Program-made: the position numbers and the translations under genes
Assembly (NCBI GenBank): GCA_029250665.1
Contig: JAQXEV010000029.1
Span: forward strand, 1-44,356
DNA: 44,356 nucleotides
Direction: 5' to 3'
Source of the DNA: Candidatus Thalassarchaeaceae archaeon
GTDB lineage: Archaea; Thermoplasmatota; Poseidoniia; Poseidoniales; Thalassarchaeaceae
Part shown: piece after piece, positions 34,033-42,837 of the stretch
Position numbering within the stretch: the stretch's first letter is position 1
Layout of the letters: each line of letters opens with the position of its first letter
Notes under the pieces: model-generated
What the model was told of the DNA's origin: nothing
Seen by the model: only the letters and a program-made list of their open reading frames with translations
The model's database searches: none

Positions 34033-34527
34033 TCACTTCTCGCGATACTCGATTTCGATTACATCGCCATTATGCATGACATAATTCTGGTATTCATAGT
34101 TCTGAACCCCATTGACGAACATCACAACTTCGTTCACATCGTTCGCCTCTTTGTTCAGAAGGTGAGTCTCATCGAAATCCTCTCCCCAAATTTCGAAGAA
34201 CGCCCCGACTGGAGCATCCATCGCACCAGGAGTCTCGATGTGCAAGCGCCCTGTGTCATCATGTGTATGGATTCCTCGCATACCATTGGGACAAATTTCA
34301 TCCTGAATTCCAGTATTACCTGGCACTGCGATTTGGTTTCCACTGATAGTCACAGAGAGTGAAGCGTGAATGTGTGCAATTGCTCCATCATGGTCGTCAA
34401 GACAAACATCGATAATTTCCCAGTCGGCCAGCCCATCGGTGGTTGAACCGGAGTCAAGAATCACGTATCCCGCGAACCCGACTGTGAACAAGAGGCCCGC
34501 CGCCAGCAACACCTGCACTCCGTCCAT
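34033..34527 (-). CDS. Membrane-anchored protein with HIH / GIHTHD metal-binding-like motifs
   Basis: Start MDGVQVLLAAGLLFTVGFAGYVILDSG (TM anchor); AIAHIHASLSVTISG...GIHTHDDTGRLHIETP. Confidence 0.78.
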   Translation of the reverse strand: MDGVQVLLAAGLLFTVGFAGYVILDSGSTTDGLADWEIIDVCLDDHDGAIAHIHASLSVTISGNQIAVPGNTGIQDEICPNGMRGIHTHDDTGRLHIETPGAMDAPVGAFFEIWGEDFDETHLLNKEANDVNEVVMFVNGVQNYEYQNYVMHNGDVIEIEYREK

Positions 34528-34576
34528 CGTGCTGGCGCACCGGTCAAGCGATAATGAATGATATCCCGCACACATC

Positions 34577-35206
34577 ATGGTTGAGGCCGGAACCCATCCC
34601 GATTGGTGGGAACAGGCGAAGTCTGAACTTTGCAACTCTGACTCAATACTTGCCAAGGTCATCGCGGACCGAGAAGAACCGATCCTCACTTCACGCGGAG
34701 ACCTCTTCGCCACACTTGTCAAATCGATTGTTGGTCAGCAGATTTCGACTAAGGCGGCCGCCACCGTATGGGGGCGGCTGTGCGAACTCGTAGGCCCAGT
34801 GACCGACGAGTCTATTCTCCTGCGTACGCATGATGAATTACGCTCCGTTGGCCTCTCCAATCGCAAGGCCGAATATGTCGTTGGAATCGCCCATGCCTGG
34901 AAAGACGGATTGTATGCGCTTGATTGGGAGTCGATGAGCGATGGGGAGATTATCGAGAAACTCATCGCGCTTCGCGGGGTTGGACGTTGGACTGCTGAGA
35001 TGATTTTGATTTTCTCACTTCTGCGCCCTGACATATTTCCCATCGATGACCTCGGTGTCGTCAGAGGTATGGAGCGAGTTTACAATTCGAGGGACACTTT
35101 GAGTAAGCCCCAACTAAACGCGATTGCAGAGAATTGGAGGCCTTACCGAACCCTAGGGTCATGGTATATGTGGAGAGCGATTGACCCCGAACCCATCGAA
35201 TACTGA
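34577..35206 (+). CDS. AlkA-type HhH-GPD DNA glycosylase
   Basis: LFATLVKSIVGQQISTKAAATVW, LIALRGVGRWTAEMILIFSLLRPDIFPIDDLGVVRG. Confidence 0.92.
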   Translation: MVEAGTHPDWWEQAKSELCNSDSILAKVIADREEPILTSRGDLFATLVKSIVGQQISTKAAATVWGRLCELVGPVTDESILLRTHDELRSVGLSNRKAEYVVGIAHAWKDGLYALDWESMSDGEIIEKLIALRGVGRWTAEMILIFSLLRPDIFPIDDLGVVRGMERVYNSRDTLSKPQLNAIAENWRPYRTLGSWYMWRAIDPEPIEY

Positions 35207-35238
35207 AGAACGATTGAGTCTGCTAAATGGAATACTGC

Positions 35239-35409
35239 TCACATGCAGTAGCCGCGTTTTGGCTGGTTGGGTATCTGCGGAGTAGCGCCAGATTGGACTC
35301 CATCCGCCTCTTCCATAATTATTGTCAGAAGGGTATGAACAAGCGTTCTGAGATCTTCGACCTCGTCTTTCAATTCCTCTACAGTAACCTGATTGCTCTG
35401 CTCTGTCAT
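35239..35409 (-). CDS. Small coiled-coil-like protein (56 aa)
   Basis: Own translation: MTEQSNQVTVEELKDEVEDLRTLVHTLLTIIMEEADGVQSGATPQIPNQPKRGYCM*; heptad-like hydrophobics; fills an otherwise empty interval; not in the ORF track. Confidence 0.5.
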   Translation of the reverse strand: MTEQSNQVTVEELKDEVEDLRTLVHTLLTIIMEEADGVQSGATPQIPNQPKRGYCM

Positions 35410-35560
35410 ATCCCCATCCCCATGCGAGAGAATTGACTTCCCTCAACGATAGGTTCCACTTTCTGGGGTCTATAAACTCGATAGGTCAGCCTTTCGGCCG
35501 GAGTAGGTTTCGACGACTCGGGTAAGAGTGCCGGAAGAGAGACAATACAGAATCTGAGAT

Positions 35561-38500
35561 TCACTCTTCATCTGAGTCGTCGTCCGCCTCATCGGCGTCC
35601 TCATCCTCAGCTTCTTCGTCCGCAGACTCCTCATCCGATTCCTCATCCTCGTACTCCCAATCCTCTTCGTAATACGAATCTTCGTCATCTTCGTAGTAAT
35701 ACTCCTCATCTTCGGAACGTGAACGGTTGACGAAGAATCCAACCATTGCCACCGCAACAAGGAAGACTCCACCAATAATGACCCATGTCATCATATCGTC
35801 ATCTCCACCATCATCGGTAATCACCTGCTGGACTAATATGCCAGGAATCGCGTGTGCTGGGTTGTTGAAATCATCGTCGACAATGATGTAGAGAATCGGC
35901 TGACCGGGGTCTCCTGCAATCCACTCAAATCGAGCATAGACGGATGAGGTCTCAGCCGGAAGGTCGAGGTCAATCGTATTACTCTCAGACCGCCACTTGC
36001 TATCGCCAGTCAATTCATAGAGGTTGATCTCAATAGTTCCATCGCGCTTTCCACTATTGCTCCAGAAGGTTTCGATTACAACGGTTGTGTCGGGGAATGG
36101 ATCCTTTGGAGTGACCACGACATTGTCCAGTGATGGGACGAATTGCATGATTCTCAGGGCGACTGTGCGAGGAGTTTCATCGCTACCCAACCCTTGGATT
36201 TCATTTCCAGCTCGGTCGGTCGATGTGACCCAGAATAGAATCCGGTCACCATTCGTGACATCGAATCCTTCGAGGGCGGGAGTGAAGTCCAACTTGCCTT
36301 GGAAGATATCACGGCCATCGTCATCGATAATCAGTGGGAGTCCGCCAGTGTCCTCTGTTCCTGCGACTGGTAGATTATTTCGTAAGAATACCCACGCGAC
36401 TTCGAGGTCATCGTCTGACATACCAATTTCATCGACTATTGTGACAGTTACCAAGACCTCTTCTAGAAGGTCAGATTCCAAGGTCGTTAGAGATGAATCA
36501 GGATAATTTGTCTGATCGAAGAGAACAGTTGGTGAGATGCTGTCGACGGTTACCTGCGCATCCTCATTAATTGCAGAGACTCCCAAACCTGGTAGATTGA
36601 GAACCGAAGTCGCCAACCCCATCGTTGGATTGAGAGGAACTCGCATCGGCAGCGTCATTGAAGCCGCCCAAGTTCCGTCTTCATTCACTTCGGCGATGGA
36701 GTCGATTTCTTGAGTACCATAAACAATCTTCATCTCAACCTCAAGATCGTCAGGAATCACAGTCATTGCGATACCAGACCCTGAATAGTAGATTTCGCCG
36801 CTCAATTCGAATTCATCCCCTTGCCTGAGATAAAGGTGCAAATCTTGCGGTTCGACAACAGGTGGCGTGATGTCGACCATTCCGGATGGAACAGCCACTA
36901 GACTGTTGTCCAATTCCCAAGTCAACTCGCCGATATTGTTCTGGTAGGCAACCTCGGTGATATCATCCATGATACTCACACTTGGTTTGCAACCATATTG
37001 GTCTTCTTCCCACGGGAATTGCCAAGAGAGTTGGAACATCATCGCTAATTCAACCACTGCCGAGGTGATTTGCTGCGTCTGAACTGTGAGTGGTGATACC
37101 ATCGAATCGTCAGCTGTCCAGATTTCTCCATTGGATGGATTGTAGGTGAACTTACCGAGGTTGTCTATTCGGTCTCCACAAAGCATTACGCTGACATTGT
37201 CCAATGTGTGCAAGCCGTTCGCTTCGTTAATCTGCATCCTGAACGTGTGAGGGACTCCAGCTAACAGATATCCAGTTTCACGGTCAAGCGCGAATCCACC
37301 GTTTACTAGAGATGTAGGCTCATCGGTAGCGATGGTGATGGTGGCCCATGCATCATCAGCACCTGGGCCGCCTCCAGTCCCGCCGTCTTGGTAGGTCAAA
37401 CCGGCCCAATCAGTCCCGTCGAGATAAACATGGACTGGACTGTTGAACGATTGGCCAGAGACATCGATACCAGCGAAATTGACCTGCTGTTCCCCAGTCA
37501 TCCCTGAACTAAGTGATTGGGTCTGCGAGAGGTATTCATCCACATCGGCGATTCCGTCTCCATTCAGGTCATCGACATCGGCGCGCCAGTAGTACAGAGT
37601 CAGAGTCTCACCACGAGCCTCGGCCTCTTGGATAGTCACGAACATACTCAATGGCACGGTAGGGTCCCAGACCTTGCCGTGAGCAGGAGTTAGGCCGGTC
37701 GCAGTGTTGACCTCGATTTGCCCCGCGATTGGTGGATTTGAGTCCTGACGTATCGTAACTACAGTAGCGACTCCCGATACATCAATGGCTCCTATGGCGC
37801 CCTCCAAAGGTCCTACTCGGAATAGTTCAGGAGAGGCCGTTACATCGCCAGTGCTTGAAGGTGTGTTGACAATTCCACTAAACTCACCGCCATCAGATGA
37901 ATCCATCATAATCAGACTGCCTGAGAGGTTCAATCTGACTTGGAAGTCATCTCCAATTGGGCGGTTATCGGTGGAATCTTGGAATCTTACATTACCTGTG
38001 ATGTTGAGGATACTTCCTTCGATGATTGGGTATGGATAGAATGTCGAGTATTGATTCGAGATTAGTCTACCGAATTGATCTCGGACCTCGAAAGTGTCGA
38101 CCTGAAGATCGTTCTCGACAGCCTTCCTTCCAGACTGGCCACTGTGAGCTACAGCAGGCCAGACAGTTTCTCCATCGCCGTCCAAGGCCTTTGCCACCCA
38201 GCGAATGGATTCAACGTCATCCCAATTCCATGAGATGTCGAAGGTCCAAGCGACAGTGATGTCGGTGTAGCCATCATTGTGAATAGATTCAGTGACTGTT
38301 GTTGCGGAAGTGTTCAACTCGAGAACACTATCCCCCCTCAACTGTGTCAATGTCACTGAATCTGCACCGGCACCCCAGAGTCCATCGGCGCCATTGGAGG
38401 CGACGAATTCGATTACTTGCCCATCGGAGGCCTGACCCCGAAGGATAATTTCGGAGAGTTGTGTATTATCGTGCAAATGATGATGCTTGGTGGTAATCGA

Positions 38501-41500
38501 ATACGGAGTTCCACGGGGGTAGAAGGTATTCGGAACTTGGAAATCTCTGTTTGTGATGATGTAATCGAACTTCAGGTCTCCATCGACTGTGAGAACTCCT
38601 GCTTCCGCAGAAATCGATACTGGAATATTGACCAGTTCAGGCGGTGGATCATCAGTGGTTTGAGCATCGTGATAAGCAGCCACAGATGGACCTAGACCAG
38701 ATACGTTCTCAAACAATAAGTAACCAATTCCGAGCCTTGATAGGCTGACAGTCTGCGCACTATTCGAATCAACCTCGATGGTGATATCGCGCCACTCTCT
38801 ACCAGTGTCGTAGTCCGTGTGGCTCGTGCCTTGAGCAGCAATTGCACCAAGTTGAGCGACGTTCAAAGTATTGTAAAATACGTAATTTTCAGAGCCGCTG
38901 GATTGGCTTGCACCTTCAACAGAGACGCTTACTGCGGCCGCAAAGCCATCGGCTGATTGAGACGCAACAGCGATGATTCCACCGTACAATGATGCAGAAG
39001 TTGGAATCCTCACTGTGACCGAAGCGGGATTGGTTCCATCTAAATCAAGAGTGGAACTCATTACCTCAGAATCTCCACTGATTAGAGACTGCCACCCATA
39101 ATGACCGTAATCATCACCCATTGGGAAAGACCATTCTGTTGAACCGTCATCGAGTACATCCAATGACGGATTCTTTGCAGGTTCAGCGAATTCTGCGGTC
39201 AAAACCATTCTGTCAATCCAGCCATTGGTAGGTAGAGCGATGGAAAGTGAGAATCCAGTGACTGGATAGGTAAAACCAACACCTCCTGCTCCACTGGTTC
39301 CGATTTGATTGCCATTCTCATCGTAGGCTGTGATTGGAATTCCACTCGAGGTATTACCTGATACATCGAGGCTCTGGATTGGGCGAGAAGAATGGATGTA
39401 ATCCGATGTAATTGTGCCTGCGATTGTCGTTGCGTTGAGCAATCCATCGACAATCTCCACACTTGGACTCATATCCCAGCCGTTAGTATCGAAAGAATCG
39501 GCACTGAGGAATCTCTTACCGCCTAGCGAGATCTTCTTGATTCGAGGCGAGACTTCTGGATTCAGGCTGTCAAGATTGACCTCGACCTTCACGCTATCAT
39601 GCAGTGCAGAATCGACTCCAGCTAGTGACATCGGGAATGCTACGTCCTCCAATCCATTCACAACCGCTCCGGTTGAGGTGTCAATCAGAGTACCTGTGAG
39701 CGAGGTGTTGGTTGGAACCAGTGCATCGATATCTAACCATCCAAGATTGAATTCATCAACTGAAGTCAGATCAATTGGTGGACTGGTCCATGAACCTCCA
39801 ACGGAATAATTCGGGATTAGTATTCCGAAATCATCGATGTATCCACCTTCGTATTGGACCGAGGAATCGGTCCAAATTTGGAATCGGAATTTTACAGTAT
39901 CTCCCGCGTATTGGGAGAGGGGAGCCTGTCGGTTCTCAAAGTTGGTCTGAGAGCAATCTCCACTCATCCAAGCATCGTTACCGAACATCGCATTGCCAGA
40001 ATAACCGACAGAGCCGTCATACCAACCTGTGATTCCAGGGTCGAAGTATTGCCATGCCTGATTATTCACCTTGATTTGTAGGCCAATAGCGTCCCAATAA
40101 TTTTCAGTACAGACCCACTTCTCAAAAGTTAGAGTGGCTGAGCTGTTTGCGGGAATTTCATAGGAGGGACTGGTAAGAAGTGCATTGGCATTGTTACCGT
40201 AATTGCCGTTCATATTTACTCCGTAAACGTAAGGGAATGATGGCTCCATCGTGGAGGGCCCAGCTTGACTTCCCAATTGTCCAAGGGTCCACTTGTTGGT
40301 ATTGCTGCCTGAAGTTGGGTTGCGGGACCAGCCATTAGCATCGCTCACTGTTGGTGAATTGGCACCCGAATCCTCGAACCCGAGTGATTCGTAAATATCA
40401 CCAGTGGCAAAAATGTAGTGCGCCCAATCGTTAACTGAGCCAGTTCCACTCGGTGGAGTAGCGATATAATCCGACATCGTTGTGCTGGTGAAGAAATCAT
40501 CCTCAATAATCACTGTGTCATCGTCGGTGTAAACTCGAAGCTCCTTAACCGTCAAACCTTCCCGAGAATCACCACAGCAAGAGCCACCGTAATGGGTGAA
40601 AGTATCAGTATCGACAATGATTCTCATCTCTACATTGCTTTGATTCTGGAAAGAACTGGGTATTGAGAGATTTATCGTTCTGTAATCGAAGTTCTCGTCG
40701 AAATAGGTATCTCCCTCAGATGTGGTGTAACCATATCCTGGAATCGCACCGGTTCGATCCTCACAAATCGATGTCGTTGCCGTTGTGCCGGTTGATGATA
40801 TATCCGTCCAAGTGTTGTTATTCAGAGAGAGTTCGACACAAGCATTGTCGTTCAAACTTCCTTGAAGATCCCATTCCATGTCGATTTCTATCCACGAATC
40901 ACCGTCTGTTCCAGACAAATCAACAGACCTCTGTAGCCCCCCATACGCCGAGGCTGCGTAATTGCAAGTGCCTGTAGTGACCATGCAACCGTGATGCCAA
41001 ACACCGTAGGCGATACCATCGTTGTTGTACTCGATATTGTCGAGGAACCAGCCGGGTCTTTCATCCGTAGCGTCAGGTGAAGTCCAGATGCGGAATCTGA
41101 ATTGAACCTCATCAGCATTGTGAATCTCGGGGATTGAAGAAAGAGATACGTTGCTGGTGACCCAACCACTAGATGTTGGTGATGCGAACACAGGGAGTGC
41201 CCCAGACGACGGGGCTCCGTTTACATCTGGACCATCATCAGATAGAGTACTCGGATAACCTCCATTGGGAGCAATCCAAGACCAAGAGGTCCACGTGCCA
41301 TTCTTGATTCTGTATTCAACCCAAACTCCGTCTCCTTCACCATTCGCGGTGCTGTCAACATGATACCAATGGTCGAAGGTCATCCAGTATCCGCTCATTT
41401 CAGCCGAAGTTGGCACGAGGAATTTCGGTGCAATCAACCAGGAGTCAGTTCCGGCTGGAACCGCTTCACCAGGAAGGGTTCCTGCAGTAACGGCGCCTTC

Positions 41501-42319
41501 GGTAGCGGTTGAAGGAATTGTACCATAACTAGTGACACGATTGGCACCCTGTAACGTCCCGTTCATATTCGAAAGAATTGCAGGGCCCCAAATAGCGCGG
41601 TTGTGACAGAGGTAAATTGTATCATCGATCTCACTTGAAGCCAATGAACGATCATCATCCCAGTCGATTCCCGAATCGACCTGGAATCCTCCGAATTCAC
41701 AATTGCTACCGAATGATTCAACCGACGTCGAAGTGAGGACTGAGTAGGTAGTATTGGTTCCGTTCGATGACGTGTGGACATCACAGTAGTACAGAGTCTC
41801 TAGAATTTCATTCTCATTCAGAGCACTGTTGTAATTGTTATCGAATCCGTAGTCAAATTCGATTCCGCTGCTATTGTTGCAGCCACTCGAATTAGAGGCA
41901 GCATTAGAATTGTAAACTATGGTGTAACCAGGGCCGCTTTTGTACATATTACTCAGAGTTGCTGTGATATCGCCCGCTGCGAAATCACTGATGTTGGAGC
42001 GTGTTCCATCATCCATCATCATAACCACTTCAAGCTCCTCATCGTAGACCACATTGTCAAAACCGCCAGACAATAGGTCTGCTCCTTCGAGCACTAAAGT
42101 CGAATCCAATGCACTGGAGACGTCGCTATTGGTCACGTGGACCCAACCATCGAGGATAGTGCCGTTACCGGGTACCCTGTATCCCACTACTGTGACCTCA
42201 TCCCCACCGGGGTTAATCATGTTCGTAGTGTTCCATGATGCCATGCCTGCACTGGCAAAAGGTGCTAGAATCATGAGCATTACAAGAGCGGTTGCGAGTC
42301 TACGGCGGCTGGCGGGCAT
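35561..42319 (-). CDS. Giant secreted, C-terminally anchored surface protein (2252 aa)
   Basis: Signal peptide MPASRRRLATALVMLMILAPFASAG; jelly-roll/MAM-like modules (SGYWMTFDHWYHVD...; SSATLTFEKWVCTENYWDAIGLQIKVN...); C-terminal TM MMTWVIIGGVFLVAVAMVGFFV then RSRSEDEEYYYEDDED... acidic tail. Confidence 0.93.
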   Translation of the reverse strand: MPASRRRLATALVMLMILAPFASAGMASWNTTNMINPGGDEVTVVGYRVPGNGTILDGWVHVTNSDVSSALDSTLVLEGADLLSGGFDNVVYDEELEVVMMMDDGTRSNISDFAAGDITATLSNMYKSGPGYTIVYNSNAASNSSGCNNSSGIEFDYGFDNNYNSALNENEILETLYYCDVHTSSNGTNTTYSVLTSTSVESFGSNCEFGGFQVDSGIDWDDDRSLASSEIDDTIYLCHNRAIWGPAILSNMNGTLQGANRVTSYGTIPSTATEGAVTAGTLPGEAVPAGTDSWLIAPKFLVPTSAEMSGYWMTFDHWYHVDSTANGEGDGVWVEYRIKNGTWTSWSWIAPNGGYPSTLSDDGPDVNGAPSSGALPVFASPTSSGWVTSNVSLSSIPEIHNADEVQFRFRIWTSPDATDERPGWFLDNIEYNNDGIAYGVWHHGCMVTTGTCNYAASAYGGLQRSVDLSGTDGDSWIEIDMEWDLQGSLNDNACVELSLNNNTWTDISSTGTTATTSICEDRTGAIPGYGYTTSEGDTYFDENFDYRTINLSIPSSFQNQSNVEMRIIVDTDTFTHYGGSCCGDSREGLTVKELRVYTDDDTVIIEDDFFTSTTMSDYIATPPSGTGSVNDWAHYIFATGDIYESLGFEDSGANSPTVSDANGWSRNPTSGSNTNKWTLGQLGSQAGPSTMEPSFPYVYGVNMNGNYGNNANALLTSPSYEIPANSSATLTFEKWVCTENYWDAIGLQIKVNNQAWQYFDPGITGWYDGSVGYSGNAMFGNDAWMSGDCSQTNFENRQAPLSQYAGDTVKFRFQIWTDSSVQYEGGYIDDFGILIPNYSVGGSWTSPPIDLTSVDEFNLGWLDIDALVPTNTSLTGTLIDTSTGAVVNGLEDVAFPMSLAGVDSALHDSVKVEVNLDSLNPEVSPRIKKISLGGKRFLSADSFDTNGWDMSPSVEIVDGLLNATTIAGTITSDYIHSSRPIQSLDVSGNTSSGIPITAYDENGNQIGTSGAGGVGFTYPVTGFSLSIALPTNGWIDRMVLTAEFAEPAKNPSLDVLDDGSTEWSFPMGDDYGHYGWQSLISGDSEVMSSTLDLDGTNPASVTVRIPTSASLYGGIIAVASQSADGFAAAVSVSVEGASQSSGSENYVFYNTLNVAQLGAIAAQGTSHTDYDTGREWRDITIEVDSNSAQTVSLSRLGIGYLLFENVSGLGPSVAAYHDAQTTDDPPPELVNIPVSISAEAGVLTVDGDLKFDYIITNRDFQVPNTFYPRGTPYSITTKHHHLHDNTQLSEIILRGQASDGQVIEFVASNGADGLWGAGADSVTLTQLRGDSVLELNTSATTVTESIHNDGYTDITVAWTFDISWNWDDVESIRWVAKALDGDGETVWPAVAHSGQSGRKAVENDLQVDTFEVRDQFGRLISNQYSTFYPYPIIEGSILNITGNVRFQDSTDNRPIGDDFQVRLNLSGSLIMMDSSDGGEFSGIVNTPSSTGDVTASPELFRVGPLEGAIGAIDVSGVATVVTIRQDSNPPIAGQIEVNTATGLTPAHGKVWDPTVPLSMFVTIQEAEARGETLTLYYWRADVDDLNGDGIADVDEYLSQTQSLSSGMTGEQQVNFAGIDVSGQSFNSPVHVYLDGTDWAGLTYQDGGTGGGPGADDAWATITIATDEPTSLVNGGFALDRETGYLLAGVPHTFRMQINEANGLHTLDNVSVMLCGDRIDNLGKFTYNPSNGEIWTADDSMVSPLTVQTQQITSAVVELAMMFQLSWQFPWEEDQYGCKPSVSIMDDITEVAYQNNIGELTWELDNSLVAVPSGMVDITPPVVEPQDLHLYLRQGDEFELSGEIYYSGSGIAMTVIPDDLEVEMKIVYGTQEIDSIAEVNEDGTWAASMTLPMRVPLNPTMGLATSVLNLPGLGVSAINEDAQVTVDSISPTVLFDQTNYPDSSLTTLESDLLEEVLVTVTIVDEIGMSDDDLEVAWVFLRNNLPVAGTEDTGGLPLIIDDDGRDIFQGKLDFTPALEGFDVTNGDRILFWVTSTDRAGNEIQGLGSDETPRTVALRIMQFVPSLDNVVVTPKDPFPDTTVVIETFWSNSGKRDGTIEINLYELTGDSKWRSESNTIDLDLPAETSSVYARFEWIAGDPGQPILYIIVDDDFNNPAHAIPGILVQQVITDDGGDDDMMTWVIIGGVFLVAVAMVGFFVNRSRSEDEEYYYEDDEDSYYEEDWEYEDEESDEESADEEAEDEDADEADDDSDEE

Positions 42320-42442
42320 ACACCCGACGTTAATTGATTACATTATAGAACTCACGGTTGCTGTTCTACGAACAGGGAAGAATGTGAGGTACAAGTGCGT
42401 TAGATTTTTTGTCACATAATCAATGAAAAACTAACATTTTGG

Positions 42443-42517
42443 TGGAGCCACTGGGGAGAATTGAACTCCCGACCTTCCCATTACCAATGGGATGCTATAC
42501 CCCTAAGCCACAGTGGC
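42443..42517 (-). tRNA. tRNA-Thr (GGT)
   Basis: Minus strand GCCACTGTGGCTTAGGGGTATAGCATCCCATTGGTAATGGGAAGGTCGGGAGTTCAATTCTCCCCAGTGGCTCCA; anticodon loop TTGGTAA; encoded CCA. Confidence 0.95.
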
Positions 42518-42645
42518 AGCGAGCGGGCCACTTGTGAGACCGATTTAACGACTACGGAGTGAGTGGAGAGAGAGAGACGTCACTGACCGGTTCTAGATGA
42601 AGGTGCGTCAGACTCAAGTTAGGGTCGCGGTTCGCCCGACCACGA

Positions 42646-42731
42646 GCCGAGGTCGCATAGCCTGGTATTGCGCATGACTGGAAATCATGTGGGTTTTACC
42701 CTCGGGAGTTCAAATCTCCCTCTCGGCGCCA
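42646..42731 (+). tRNA. tRNA-Ser (GGA)
   Basis: GCCGAGGTCGCATAGCCTGGTATTGCGCATGACTGGAAATCATGTGGGTTTTACCCTCGGGAGTTCAAATCTCCCTCTCGGCGCCA; anticodon loop CTGGAAA, long variable arm, encoded CCA. Confidence 0.95.
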
Positions 42732-42837
42732 AAATCAATTGCATTCCCCCCTCTCCCTTCACTTTCCATCTCTTTCGCCACCAAGGACTCTCATCTCCAA
42801 GTGGATTTCTTATGCCTGATGGAACACCGAAGCCAAT

